Shown here: piece after piece, positions 41,660-54,219 of the stretch
How the letters are laid out: each line of letters begins with the position of its first letter
Numbering within the stretch: position 1 is the stretch's first letter
Origin: Agarophyton chilense
Taxonomy: Eukaryota > Rhodophyta > Florideophyceae > Gracilariales > Gracilariaceae
Assembly: GCA_030374765.1 (NCBI GenBank)
Contig: JARGXX010000012.1
Span: forward strand, 62,001 to 126,000
Length of the DNA stretch: 64,000 nt
Direction: 5' to 3'
Translations under genes and position numbers: made by a program
The notes under the pieces: model-generated
What the model was told of the DNA's origin: nothing
Databases searched by the model: none
What the model saw: only the letters and a program-made list of their open reading frames with translations

Positions 41660-42819
41660 CACGCGGTTCTATTAACAACAGGAGGTACTAAACAGTCCCG
41701 TGTGAGTGACGAGTTCACAGAAAAGATCGGCGCAATCGCAGTAGAAAGCGGATTCAACCCCCAAGTAAAGAATGAAAAGGAAGACATTTGATGGTAGGAG
41801 AAGCACAGACTATTCTAAGAGATGGGGCCAAAGAAGGAGGGGTGAGCCATTTTTGTCGAGCTAACTTGACCAGAGGTGGTCGGAGCCGACCGAGGTCGGC
41901 CTTATATAGACAATTTGGAGGAAGGCCGGTGCGATAATCCGTACGGTTTCCGGTCCGGTACCGGCCAGTCTGTCCTAATTGCGCGCCTTACTAGACGCAG
42001 AACGCATTTGCGTTTCGTAATTTATTTGTGGCCCTACCTAAATCTTCTTTCTACAGCGTTAAGTCCAAATAATAGCTTTATTACTATATTAGTTGAGTGA
42101 AACTGTAGGTCCGATGCGCGTTGCCAACGTTCGTATATACGAAGCGGCACGCGTTTCACACGTGTGTTAATCATGCCTCACAATTCATTCAATTTATGCC
42201 CAGCATATTTAAATTCGATACAGTTTTAAAAGCACTGGTTTTGTAGCAGTGCATAAATAGAAGACCGATTTCAGAACAACGCGCGCACTGGTGTAACACG
42301 TACACAACACAGTATCCGTTGTTCATGTATACCAGAGGTCATTTTTGTTCGTAGTCAAAAGTTCTTTAAGCGTTTCAAACAATTCCAAAGAGTAAAAAAC
42401 TCATTAGCATAAAAATGGCTCACATAATAGCACTTCATGAAGCCAACTCCTCCTTTAAAAGCAAAACTCAGCTTAATCGATCCAAAACAGCTATACATCG
42501 ATTTCGGAAGCAACACAGCGCAGAACTGATGTAAAAGAAGTGAAAGGCTTAAAAAGCTCAAAAACTATGGAACCCGCCAAATAAAGCGGATACATTCGAA
42601 ACAATCTTGCTCAGCTAAAGATTTAAAAGAAGGTCTTAATCTGAACGTGTCTATTTCTACTGTAAAAAGAGCTATCCTTTTTCTTAAAATACATCTGAGT
42701 ACAAAAAAGGAAAAACGGTCTTTTTGACAACCGAAAATCATCAAGCTGTGCGTCTTGAATAGGCCATGAAAAATTTTCACTAATTTAGTATTATTTGGAA
42801 AAGAGTAAGTAGATAGGGA
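41660..42819. other. Gene-free stretch
   Basis: A TATA-like TTATATAG near 41901-41908 follows a GGTCGGAGCCGACCGAGGTCGGCC palindromic cluster at about 41878-41901; this looks like promoter or LTR sequence but has no partner copy. The short frames at 42355-42561 and 42565-42837 are low-complexity and AT-rich. On the minus strand, patches at 42540-42830 vaguely recall Tc1-like transposase, too weakly to call. Confidence 0.3.
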
Positions 42820-43092
42820 GATGCACCTCAAGGGCACCTCCCCGTGGCCACTTGGCGAGGAGCGCCAACATAGGTCGGGGGGCTGGCGAGATATATATCT
42901 TCACCAAGCATAACCACCCCTGTCGAGTGCGGGCTCACAGTCTCACACTGCAAACTTCCCTGGTACTGGTTCCGGGCCTTTTGGAGGACCTTATACCACT
43001 CCTGGTATAGACGCCTTCCTGGACGGGCCTTTGTCCGTTTCTTACTTATTGTGGCTTACAATAAACTTGTGATCTCTTCTCGACTACACCTT
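42820..43092 (+). repeat. Possible LTR-like promoter/terminator block
   Basis: The block contains a TATA-like GATATATATC near 42888 and an AATAAA near 43060, with TG-starting and ACA-ending candidates at its borders. That is the internal order of a plus-oriented LTR (promoter, then polyadenylation signal). No second copy or target duplication is visible, so the call is tentative. Confidence 0.25.
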
Positions 43093-43364
43093 TCCTTTTC
43101 CTTCGCACCGAGCAATCGCAAAGCTGATGTCTCCCCTCTCCCTCCTTCGCAGACTGCACCAGTTTAGGTCAATGTCCATCGGTTGGCGGGAGTTTGTTGC
43201 GCCTGCGCCAGTACCTTATTCGGAAGTTGCATCGTATATGATGAGAAGGTTTCAGTGTGTCATCTTCAGGGCCATAGCCTTACCACAGGACGTAGTAACG
43301 AAGAACTGCTGATGTCCGTTTGTGACCTACAATGGTGTCGATAGCGCATTTAGAGGCTGGGGCT

Positions 43365-46300
43365 TCAGAGTTCTCCGCCTGATCGAGGTTCGGAGCCCTG
43401 CTCTTGGGCACCATGTGGTGAAATCGCCTCCGGTTCTGGGGGTGTCATGCTAACGGTTGGATCTGCTGTACCTTGCGGTTCAGGTTCAGCTTGGATGCGC
43501 TCAGAGCCGTTTTGGGGACCTCTGGGCGCCGTAGTACCACCTTTACTAGGGTTTGTTGAGACCCGGTCTACCGCTACGGTGTTTTTGAGTCCATCCATTC
43601 AAACCATAATCGTGTACTCAATCGCTTAAATGACCTCATATGGTGCTGTCGATTTGGATGGTAGCTTCGATTTGATGTTGGCATCAATACGGATATCGTC
43701 CTTTTCCTCGGGTGGTTTCGATCGCGACCCACTAGGAGGAATATCAATGAAGACATAGTCATCAGTTTTTACCTTGGTAATCATCTTCACCCCTTGGTCG
43801 TAGTAAGCTTTGTGACGCTTTTGGGACTACTGTTAACTTTGCATTGGATTACTTCAAGATTGTTCTGAGCTTGTTGAGTACAATCTGTTTGACCTGAGCG
43901 GAGATAAGTGTATCAGCTGCGCTGTGCTTCTCGGGTCTTGATTGAAGAATGATAAGATGAGGTGTGCGTTAGAGGAACGGATCGAAGAGAGTAGTCTTTT
44001 TAGACCGGTGTACTTGCAGGTTGTAGGCATATGTTAGGGGCTGTATATATTCCGCCCATCCAGTTTCGAGTTCTTCTACATAGTGGCATATTCTGGCCAC
44101 GAGGTTTTTGTTGAAGCGTTCCACTTGGCCGTTCGTCTGCGGATCGTACGCCGTGGTGAAGCTATGCTTCAACCGAAGCATGGTGAATACTGCTGCAAAG
44201 AACTTGGATGCTAGGTTCGACATATTGTCGGTTGGTAGGTACTTTGGGACACCGTACGGGTGTACCCAATTATTCAGGAAGACTTTTGTCAAGACCGTCG
44301 AGGTTGTGCGCCTCGGGGGTATGGCCCTTGTGAGTTTGGGAAACCGGTCGGTGATGAACACCGCGAATCGGTAACCCTCTGAGATTTTTGGCTGCGGGTT
44401 CAGGATGTTGATAGCTACAAATTCCCAAGTGGCCAGCCGCGGGGAAAAGCTACAGATACTTCCTGTGCTTTCAAAAACCATCTCGGGTCTTTGTACAAGA
44501 AGCGAAGCGATCCACATAGCTGTAAACATCTTGGGCAATGTGGGCCCAGTAAAAGTGTTTCCTCGAGGTATAATATACCCGCGTGGCTCCTGGGTGACCT
44601 TACAGTCTTGAGTAGTGCCCTTCATGCAATACCTTCCGGCGTAGAGACTCTAAAAATACCTTTTGGAGTACTCCGTCCAAAACAGAACGACATATTAGGT
44701 AAGCTTCATGGTCTACATCGAACGGTGATCCTTTGATGCCACTTTGGTTGCTCACTGTCCTGGGATAGGTGTCCGTAGTTTGCGCTCGCAAGAATTCCTC
44801 TCGGCTCAAGGCAGTGTTCTCTTTTTCTTTGATGGCTCCTACCACTTTTGGTGATTCTTCCCTCCATCCTTCTTCATCATCCCATGGCCCTTATTGTTCA
44901 TCCTTACCATACGGTCGTGCCAGCTGAATCGTTAAACATGGTATCTCATCTTCTACCGGGTTTGTGTCCAGCTCATCGGTAATTAAACGGGACTTCGCAT
45001 CAGCGATGTTATGTTTTGTACCAGGGCGGTATTCGACTTCATAGTCAAACTCCGAGAGTCGTAATCCCCATCGAGAAAACTGTCCAGAGGCGTCTGCCGG
45101 ACCAAATATCCACCGTAAGGCTTCATGATCCGTCCGTGAAGTAAAACGAACACCATATAGATAAGTTCGCAGCATTAACATGCTCCATAACACGGCGAGG
45201 CATTCCATTTCCATGACGGAGTAGTTTTGTTCCGTCTGTAAGAGCGCTCAGCTCCAGTAATCAATTGGTGCTTTTGATACACCGCCCTGCTCCTGCCTTA
45301 GACGGCAACCAATCTGGGCGTCCGAAGCATCAGTATCCAATTTGTACGGCTTTCTCGCCTTCGGTAGTGCCAACATAAGAGGTGAAAGAAGCGTCCCTTT
45401 CAAAAGATGGAAAGCGTCAACTTCGTCATATTCAAGGTGCACAAACCGTTTTGGTTGTTTTTTTGGAGACGTCGGTTTAGCGGGGCTGCAATCTTTGCAA
45501 AGCCTTTGATAATATTTCGGTACAAGTTGCCCCAACCTATGATGGAGCGTACCTCCGATTTGGTTCACGATATTTTTGCTTCTTGTACTTCCCTGAGGTT
45601 CGGTTTGGCTACATGGAGTTTTCCTGGGCTGATTGTTTGCCCGAGGTACTCTACCTTTTGGTTGAAGAACGAATACTTGCTTACCCTCAGAGCTACTTCA
45701 GTCTTTCTCAGGAGATCCAGTACGGTACGGGCGTGCTCGTGGTACTCTTCCTTCGTTTTGAAGTAGATCACCACGTCGTCTACATACACCAATGCGGTTT
45801 TCCATCTTTCTTTCCACATTACAATGTCAAGCGCCCTTTGAAAGGTTGCCGTCACATTGTGTACACCGAAAGTCATCCGCCGGAATCGGTAGAGACCAGC
45901 CTGGCAAGTGAACGCCGTCTTATCTTTGTCCTCCTCGAGTATCTCTGTTTGCCAATAACCACAGTTGGCGTCCAATCTGGTGAATATATGTATTTTTTTA
46001 TATATATATATGCGTCCCCTAGGGAATCTATGCATTCGTCCATTCTTGGTATCGGATACGAGACACCACGAGGCTTGCCCAATTCCCATTTGCGGGTTCA
46101 ATCACACCTTCACGAAGCATCCTTCGCAACTCCAGTACTTATATTACCCGGGCTTTTGGATCGGCCCGGGACGGTTGCTGATGAATAGGCTTAGCACCTA
46201 GCGCCAAGTCTATGCAATGCTGTGTGGCTTCTATCGCACACAACTGTCGTGAACACATGGTTTCGAACGATTCTAGTAAGTAGAGTATCTTTTTTCGGTT

Positions 46301-46417
46301 TATTACATCTTTATAGCCTTTATTTAATGCCTCTCTGCAGTCCTTCACCTCATCCGATTCCATGTCGTTGTCGGTCTCATCTCTGTTTTTGGAGTTTTTT
46401 TGCCTTTTGGTTTTCAT
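43365..46417 (-). mobile_element. Ty3/gypsy pol fossil (D1)
   Basis: Read on the minus strand: the RT lead-in (46139-46417), RT (45565-46101, with LDANCGYWQTEI, YRFRRMTFG and ALVYVDDVVIYF), the connection and start of RNase H (45248-45568), RNase H (44891-45214, LRWIFGPADASGQFSRW), integrase core (43969-44625, HSFTTAYDPQTNGQVERFNK) and a proline-rich tail (43365-43598, MDGLKNTVAVDRVSTNP). It is broken in several places. No chromodomain or LTR is identified. It is related to, but distinct from, the A/B family, and it points away from the next fossil. Confidence 0.85.
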
Positions 46418-46562
46418 TATCTCTCGCCTCCCCCTCCTTATCGTTCACGTTCACATGGATAGCGAATTCGGGCCGCATGGAAAGTAAATAGGTTAATTTT
46501 TTCACGAACGGAATTCAGGAAACTGAGCCCGTCCACGATGTGGAAAACGCTAACGGGTTGGA

Positions 46563-48035
46563 GTGAAGGCCACTCCCAACCGATCCCACTCGGAAGGCCT
46601 TACATTACCATCTGGTTCAAGTATGGAGGAATTTCCATTGGTCACTGGAGAGGATGAGATCATGGATGACCCAGTCACCATATGCACCCTCAAACACAGT
46701 AACTACAAGGTAAACATCACCCTTGGGTTTACTACTAATAACCATTTGGTTCCTTGTGTTATTGTCCTGGATGCAGAAGCGGGACCCAATCTGGTGAATG
46801 CTATAATATTACCACCAATGTTGTTGGAAAGGAGACAGCCCTGCACATTGCAGAACCCACTCGTGGATGCTAACAATAGACCTCTTTCAGTCCGTGGTTA
46901 CCTTACCCTCCTGGTCATGGTAAGAAACCTAAAAGTCAGGGTCTGGTTTATTGTGATCAACCGACTGGCAACAGACTGCATTCTGGGGAAATCATTTATC
47001 GACCGCCACATCCGGGGTATATTACTCAGATTTCAGACAGTTCTTTTCAACAATGGAACCTGCATTTCCATTATTTGTAAGCGCTGAGGACCCCAGAAAC
47101 AGAACACCAGACGGGAGATTTCAAACCAAGCAGCAGGTACAATATCTAATAAGGTCCTGTTAGTCCGCAAGGTATCCATTTCAACTTCCCACCAAATGGT
47201 AGTACAAGTCACATCCTTGCGACCAGGTATGATATCTCTTCAGAACTATGCCAAGTATATGGATAAACACACAACCTTGATTTCAAATGGGATTTTCGAG
47301 AATATACCGAACAAACCGTTCCAGAAATACCTCAGCCTCTTCAGTAACCACATTGTGAAGCCCCCCGGACATAGCGTTATCGGCTTAGCGCTCCCGGCGC
47401 CATGTCATATATTCAGGATGAAACCATAATGGTCTCACGAGGACGTGGAAGATAAGGAGGGGGAGGTGAGGGAAAATGAAAACCAGAGACAAAGGAAAAT
47501 ACCGAAACCAGAGAAAAGACCGACACCAACAGGGAGGGAACTGTATAGGGTGAAGGATAGGAGAGAAGAGGTAAATATCGGCCTTGAAGATGAAAGAAAC
47601 CGAAAAAGTATACTCTCCCTACTGGAGCCGTTCGGGACCATATGGTCAGGACGGCTGGATGCGATAAAATTAACCCAGCACCGCATAGATTTGGCACCAA
47701 GAGCCAAGCCTATTCATAAGCAACCGTACCGGGTTGGTTCAAAAGCCCGTGAAGTAGAAGTATAGGTGGGGCAGAGGATGCTCCGGGAAGGCGGGATTGA
47801 ACCCTCTACTGCAGAATGGGCATGCTATGTGGTGCTTGTGCAAAAACGAGGAGAAACCCGAATGCGGTTCTATATTGACTATCGGAAATTGAATGTCTTT
47901 ACGGTAGGAGATTCGAATCCGATACCGAGAACGGATGGATGCATCGATTCTCTAGGAGACGCAAGTAAATTCACCACACTGGATGCCAACTGTGGTTATT
48001 GGCAACGTCTGTGTTCTCGGAATGGTAGTTTAATG
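46563..48035 (+). mobile_element. Ty3/gypsy protease-RT fossil (D2)
   Basis: The frame 46563-47087 is a retropepsin region with VIVLDAEAGPNLVNA at the active-site position and DCILGKSFIDRHI later. 47445-47765 is the RT lead-in (LTQHRIDLAPRAKP), and 47766-48035 begins RT (EPSTAEWACYVVLVQ, IDYRKLNVF, TTLDANCGYWQ). The element stops there against a solo LTR. Its lead-in matches that of D1 on the opposite strand, so D1 and D2 are two copies of one family arranged back to back. Fossil. Confidence 0.8.
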
Positions 48036-48654
48036 TGTATAATATCCGCTCTGCGGAAAGAGCACACACCTGCGACAGTGTTCGGGACTGCCGAATGGGT
48101 GCTTGCGGCTAAGGGGAAGGTGCGGTAGAGCACCACACTAGCGAGCTAGAATGGGGGTTGTAAGGCCTCACTAACCAATGAGGGTGGTTGGTACTATTAG
48201 ACGGACTACTACTTGTTGTAGTTGGTCCGGATCTGCGGTTAAGGAATCCTGAACAAGGAACAAGTGAGTTGTGAACCTGTTTGATGTCTCCTTTACTTTG
48301 GAGTAGGCGCTCCCTTCTGTGCCTGAAGTACAGTGCACAGGGGTGAGTGCCGCACATAATAATATCTAGATATAAACTTGGTTAGCTGATTAACCACTCT
48401 ACAGTACGGATAATGCTTGCCACGTGGCTACTCACTACAGTATATGCGACGTTGCCAATCTGGTATTTCCCTACAAAGGGTCGAATCGGATGCGCCCTGG
48501 CAGACCGAGGTCCCACGTGTAACATACCATATCACGGACTATCTGTGGGGTGTCGCTTCACAACTTCATCCTGGCCGTTGCACTCACTTATGAGTATCAA
48601 TATACTTAGCCAAAAAAATCTTCCATCGGCATTCCGAAAGTTCAGAATACTACA
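48036..48654 (-). repeat. Solo LTR, family F (copy 2, inverted)
   Basis: The 619-bp block is the reverse complement of the LTR at 29605-30255, with several small length differences. On the minus strand it begins TGTAGTATTCTGAAC and ends GATATTATACA. It shares GGAATGCCGATGGAAG and AACCAAGTTTATATCTAGATA-type patches with copy 1. The flanks TAATG and GTGTG do not match, so no target duplication is seen. Confidence 0.72.
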
Positions 48655-49402
48655 GTGTGCTAAATAGCTATGTTGGGGCGCAAACTTCTGACAAATTCAG
48701 TGGATCTGCAGTTCACGCCAGTTCACACCAGGTGCACTGTAAAAATAATTAATTTTCTGGAAATATCGTTTCCACACTCCGTAGAACCCACAGTGCTAAT
48801 CGCAGTTCGATGATAGTGAAATGTTTCCTTCTTTTTCCTCTACCGTGGTATTCTTCCCAGGTGTTCTCCGTTTCACATCTGAGGTGCTAGAAACGCAGGG
48901 GGCAAACAAAACGTCGTGGTCTCATTTCGGTAGAAGGCCAAGTAAAACGACGTGCAACGTCATTATTCGTCCTCTAGAAGTGTATGGATTACGATGGGAA
49001 CTCGTATTTGCGTCCCCGCTTTTTGTAAAAAGTCGCTGGTGGGATCTACTGCTTGGGTGAGATATCGGGAAGATCACGTTCGTTTACGTTGGGTTTATTC
49101 AAGTTGTCCAGAAACATCATGAAGTATGACTGCCCTTGCGCTGAGCAGAATAAGTGTAACTGTCGGTGATCATCGGAACGTGAAATGAATACTGAACTAC
49201 ATGGTGATATCTATGTTATTTCTATCTTCGTATTAGAACATGTGAGGCCGGACTAAGGGGACAGTGTGATAACTTGTGCGTCATTGCAGTACTATTTTAC
49301 CCTTCGCACCATTGGTACAACGGTAAAAATGTTACCCTTAGAACAGTAAATGTCTGAATCCGCAGTTCCCCATCCAACTTATGCTTCGAAGCTTCATCTT
49401 TT
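48655..49402. other. Gene-free stretch
   Basis: The frame at 48821-49060 (79 residues) has no recognisable content. The RT of the fossil to the left does not resume here. No RNA gene or repeat is evident. Confidence 0.4.
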
Positions 49403-52400
49403 TCAATATTTAGTTTCCCAAGGATAATACGCATCTTTTTGAACCTCCTCCATACCCGTCAACACGGGTCTCTTAGCTGGAAAATTTCTTGCATGAACAG
49501 CGCTCGACCCAGCTCCCTTGCTTTTCGCTGATGCTGCACGGCTTCCACTTCTCGCAATGACCATCAACGTTTTTAATCGTTCATGTGCCATAGCACCAAC
49601 ACTAGCAATTTCGCTGATTTCTTTTCCCTTTTCCAAATGTTGCCTCTTCCCAACCGTCGCCCTATCTCTGTCATATATTCGTCCTCCCTCCGCTTGTTTC
49701 TGTACAGATTGCAAACCAATTGGATTCTTTCTGAGCACGGAAGTACCTGGAGGCAGTGACTGTCCACCTCCAGAGCTTGACCTTAACTTCTTCAATCACT
49801 CCACCTGCATCCGGTCTTCATCTACGTCTTTTTTCTTCAAGGCTTGTGTGTTTCTGATGGCATAGTTCCTTTTATTCTCATAAACTAACGATGGTGTTTG
49901 AACCATTGATGGCAATGATTTCGCCTTTTAAGCCCGCTGCTCTTCTTGTTTGGTGGTTGCATTCGTAACATGGAGACTAGAATATTTTACCATATCCTGC
50001 TTCGATATCCTTTGTTTTGATGTCTTTGGCACAACCTGACGTATTGGCGGTAGAAATGCAGAACCAAGCTCTGCCCCTTCAGGTTGATTCACTCCCCTTG
50101 TTGTCAAATGTTCGGTTCAGACACGAGATATTTCGCCCGTGCTCGCCTTGTTTTTTCGAACTTCATTCAAATTATCTAGTAGTATCGCTTTGGTTCCTAG
50201 TAGCCGCCTACGAGTATCGGGCTTGAAACGCTTGGGTTACGCAGTCTTTTCACCTTCTGTGGATCGTTTGATTCCGATTACTTGTGCATCTTGGTTATCA
50301 GAGCCAACAGATCTGGAAAACTTATTTATCACAGGAGTTGCAGAGGACGACGAATCCGTGCTCCTTCGACGACCTGAATCACTGCTGTTCAAATGGGCTA
50401 TAAATGCCTTAGATACCTTGTCATACAAATGATGCCCCAAGTGGGCGAAATATTTCTTTGCAACCTGTGTTTCTCCGTTATTGTCCGCTAGTACTGCTAC
50501 AGGTATTGTTGGTCTGTTAACAACTTTTTTAGTCTAAGAATATTCCAAGAGACCGACAGCAATTAAAAAAGAAACAGCGAGGACGCGCCTTTCTAAACAT
50601 GTAGAGTTTAGCTTTCCAAGTTTGCACAACTGCAAGCCGTAGAGGGGAAAGGGAACCCTTTATGTTGACGTTCCCTTTACCAGTTCGCACCGAATGGGGA
50701 ACATGATCCACTTCGTATATAAATCCATCGTCGTTCTTTTCTTTCTTCAATTTCTGCTCTTCCGACCTTCCCTCTTGTTCAGGTTTGCTGGCCGCTGTGA
50801 TCTCTGGTTTAGGCAGAGGGGCGTGTGATTCAACACGTTCAGCCACCCGTGATTGACTGAGACTAAACGTCACCTTCTTCTCTGATGATTTTGAAGAGGG
50901 CTTTGCGATCTTTTCTGGTCTTCAGATTATGTGCTTTCGGCGCGAATTTCTGTTTTGATTCATTTGTAGATATGGTGGGATAGGTGCTACCTTCTGGACA
51001 ATTGTCTTTTCTTGCGACTTCATCATCCGAGCCAGTATATTTAACTGGCTTCAAATATTTTGTTGGTGCATGCAGAAAAGGATCAAGAACTGGATGTGGA
51101 GGCTTTGTTCCGTCGGACTTCAGCTGTTCGGTGGCAGAGGTCTGTTATGGAGAGAAGAGCTGGTTATGCTCGGTTTTTTCTTTTTATTGCGATAAACTAG
51201 CATCCCTTGGTTCCTCGTTGCCCGCTTAATCTGCGAACTCTGGTGTACCATCCGAGGCGTTTTCGTCTTTGAGTCGTATTGATTGTAAAGCCGTATTTCT
51301 GATCGCTTCTCGATGAGTGGAAGGGATAGAAGGTCTGGCGTTAGGGCTGATTTCTGCTTTCGAAACTTTGTGGGATCGTAAACGACACTGGTTGTCTAGA
51401 AAACCCGGATGGTCGCATCCCAAACAAAGTCGCGGTTAGGTTCATTGGAGGGCCACTTCCAAGCCCTTCAGAAGGTTCATTAGGAGCGATGTGAACTCCG
51501 TTCTTCTTTCCAGATGGTGATGCGCTTGGAAAAGAATCTCCGTCGTATGTTACATTGCCATCAGATTTCACATTTGTGAGAGAATCGTTATCACTTTTCT
51601 AGGTTGACCCGTTTGTATCTTTTACGAGAGCTGCAATTGATGTTTGATATTTACAGTCTTTTGTTAAACATGATACCTTGAAAGCATCCTTCCATTGTGA
51701 TTGAGTTGATTCATTTGTGCTTCGTCGTCAGTGCTTTCATCCATGTCTACGGCTTCTATGCTCTCACGCTGCATTTCTGAGCATTCTACTTCTTTTACCG
51801 CATCAAGTAATGGAACATCAGCCGTCTGATCATCGGTAGCAAGCGTCGAGACAATTCTAATGTGTTTGTGCTTATCGGAGGCACTTAATCTTCTTCCCCT
51901 CTCTAAGCAACTCTTGAATTGATTCTTCCTCTGTAAGTTACGTGTCTGCATCGGCAATTTTCTCTTCGGTATCATCTTGTTCATCAACGTCTGCATCGTC
52001 GTGCTTTTGTTCCTCTTTATTCTCAGATTTTTTGCCATCTTTTTGTTTCACATCACAGTATTATACTGAATCAGCTTCCATCACCCGCGTCAAAATAGCG
52101 GGCGACTCGTGAGTACTTCAAAAGAAGGCGGACCCGCACCCCGCACTGTTTCCGACATGGCTTTGTCCGGTGAACCATTCTTATTACCAGGTTCTTCTGC
52201 GTTTGCCACCTTCACAGAGAATGTCTCCATACCTTCTGGGATAATTTCAGAGACCTGGGTTCCGTCTGCGTGTCCACTATATTTTGTCGCAGCCGTACCG
52301 TAAAAACTTTTCAATTCACCTTCAAAATGGTCGCCTGTCGCATGTTGGCGAGGTGCTTCGCTCTTATGCTCAACCTGAGCTGTGAGTTGAAACTCCATAC

Positions 52401-52571
52401 CCACAATCGCTTTTCTTCCAACCGAAGGTTGTTATGAGTCTGTAGTTTCTGTCTTCTTGACAACACCTGCCGTTGAGGCTTGGATGTTCTGACGTTCTCC
52501 ACCCTTACCATCTTCGCCGTGTGCCACAGGGTCGCCTGATGCCTCTTTTCTCTCTCTTCCAGCCACAGTAG
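49403..52571 (-). pseudogene. Decayed gene for a long, largely disordered protein
   Basis: A series of minus-strand frames (52311-52640 edge, 52090-52404, 51664-52038, 51226-51571, 50863-51054, 50529-50873, 49403-49795) shows protein-like composition rich in K, E, S, P and T, with stops and frame changes between them. Examples are DHVPHSVRTGKGNVNIKGS and GMEEVQKDAYYPWETK. No domain is recognised, though the composition suggests a nuclear or scaffold protein. The 5' side is cut by the 5' LTR of element B, and I do not see it resume past that element. Introns rather than decay cannot be excluded, but good splice sites were not evident. Confidence 0.45.
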
Positions 52572-53017
52572 TGTGAAGGAGCGATGATAACGATTGAGCC
52601 TTGTAAGCCGCGGGGCCCTGAGGTCTCTTACAGACGACACGTGGACGGGTCGACCTCAGATGGACTCGTGTAAATTATTAATTTGTTTTAATTAGTGTAA
52701 TAGATTAGAATTACAGTGCCAGGGAGATCCCAGCGCCTCGCCATTACTATTTACTTTGCTCGACTAACGCTTCTCCCTTAGAGTACGGTAAGCATCGTTA
52801 GGATACTAAATTACCCCTTTTGGTATATTAGTTCCACCCTTTGGTCTTCAAGCCATTGTTTCCGTAGCTCCAACCTGTAGGAATACGCAGTAAACGCCAG
52901 CCAATTGTACCAAGTACTCTGGGAGTGCCGCCGTCAAGGATTCGGAACTTAGTACCCGCTCTACCACGCTACCACCGGTCGAGACCCGTACGCTGACCCA
53001 CCCGTCATTGCGTTACA
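52572..53017 (+). repeat. 5' LTR of element B
   Basis: This 446-bp repeat starts TGTGAAGGAGCG and ends GCGTTACA. It aligns over its full length with the 5' LTR of element A and with both 3' LTRs. It carries the antisense tRNA-like motif in a slightly decayed form. Confidence 0.85.
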
Positions 53018-54219
53018 TTTTTGTCTCCCGACTTAGAATCCTCTACGAATTATTGAACGGACCAGTGGAACGAAAAATTATCCGGATTTTAACCTTTGGT
53101 TTAATTCCCCAACTGACCAGAAGTACAGAAGCAATGGCCATTCTGGATGCAGGAAACTCACCCAACCGAAAAGACGATAGGACTCCTAGGGAAAGACCAA
53201 GTGCGACTACAACGCCGGCGATGTCACCTGACCCTTAGGTTGATACCGCTAGCGCCCGCAGAAGCACAAGGAGCCAGCTGCCAGAAGTACTAACTGCCCT
53301 GGATAACCCTCAAAGAATTCGCCGAGAACCCACGGTGGCAGCGCGTTTACGAAAACGCCTCCCCAGGGCCATCTCCAGGCCAGGGACATTTAAAGTAGCA
53401 ACCCACTAGACCGAAGGGATTAGAGAAAACATTCCCGCCAAGCCTGCCGACCTTCTTTGGCCCCGTCTCCGTGAGCTCTGCTCAGCCCATGTGGATTTCA
53501 TTATAGACGTGCGACTCGCTACGGCGATCGCTGACTATACGGATTACCTCATCACGCGAATCGTCCCGAAGGTAATGGAGTCTGATTTATTCATAGATTC
53601 TCTCCTGCAGGCCGTTCAAGGAGCAGTCACACGCCAGGCAGGCAATTTGGTACCTCGGACCACTCGACCACATATTAACCATCTGGTCTCCATATGACAA
53701 TCCCCTACCAAACCCCCAGGAGCGGTGGCATCTTCCGCCCCTCGCCAGGAATACCATCAGTAAAACTCCATGGTGAGACAATCTAGGAGCAGAACAGAAG
53801 CTTGGAGTCTAAATGAGAGACAGATTGCCCATTAGGAAAATCCAAGGGAGGAAAAAGCGAGGAGCAGAACAGAAGCTCCTCTTATTGAAGAGAGACTGCT
53901 TGTCCCACCCGACGGATTATATGAGGTACAGCGACCTCAGGGCGCAACCGGATCCGATAGAGAGATCGATCCTTTAGGTCCCTATTCCGCTTAAAAGAAA
54001 AGAAGCAACCGCAGGAGAAAGAAGAACAGAAAGAATAAAAGAAGAGACCATTCGGACACGAGTGATTCCGAATGGGACTCGATCGAAACGACGGACTCGG
54101 AAGTGGATGAGGCTGCCTTTCGAGGCCTCAGATGACTGACAACAACAAGCGAACTTTTCCTTAAGGTTCTAGACTACCGGAATTACCGGCTAGCCGATAG
54201 GTCCTCGAAATACTCTGGT

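Noticed and set aside
41641-42305. Second LTR of the TGTTAG...TAACA type starting at 41641
   Set aside because: A TGTTAG start and a GTAACA near 42295 can be paired by eye, but flanking bases do not match, the interior is not similar to the nested LTR, and the start overlaps the proposed first exon of the small membrane protein gene.
45990-46015. TA-rich run as a regulatory TATA element
   Set aside because: It lies inside the RT region of a fossil and looks like microsatellite expansion.
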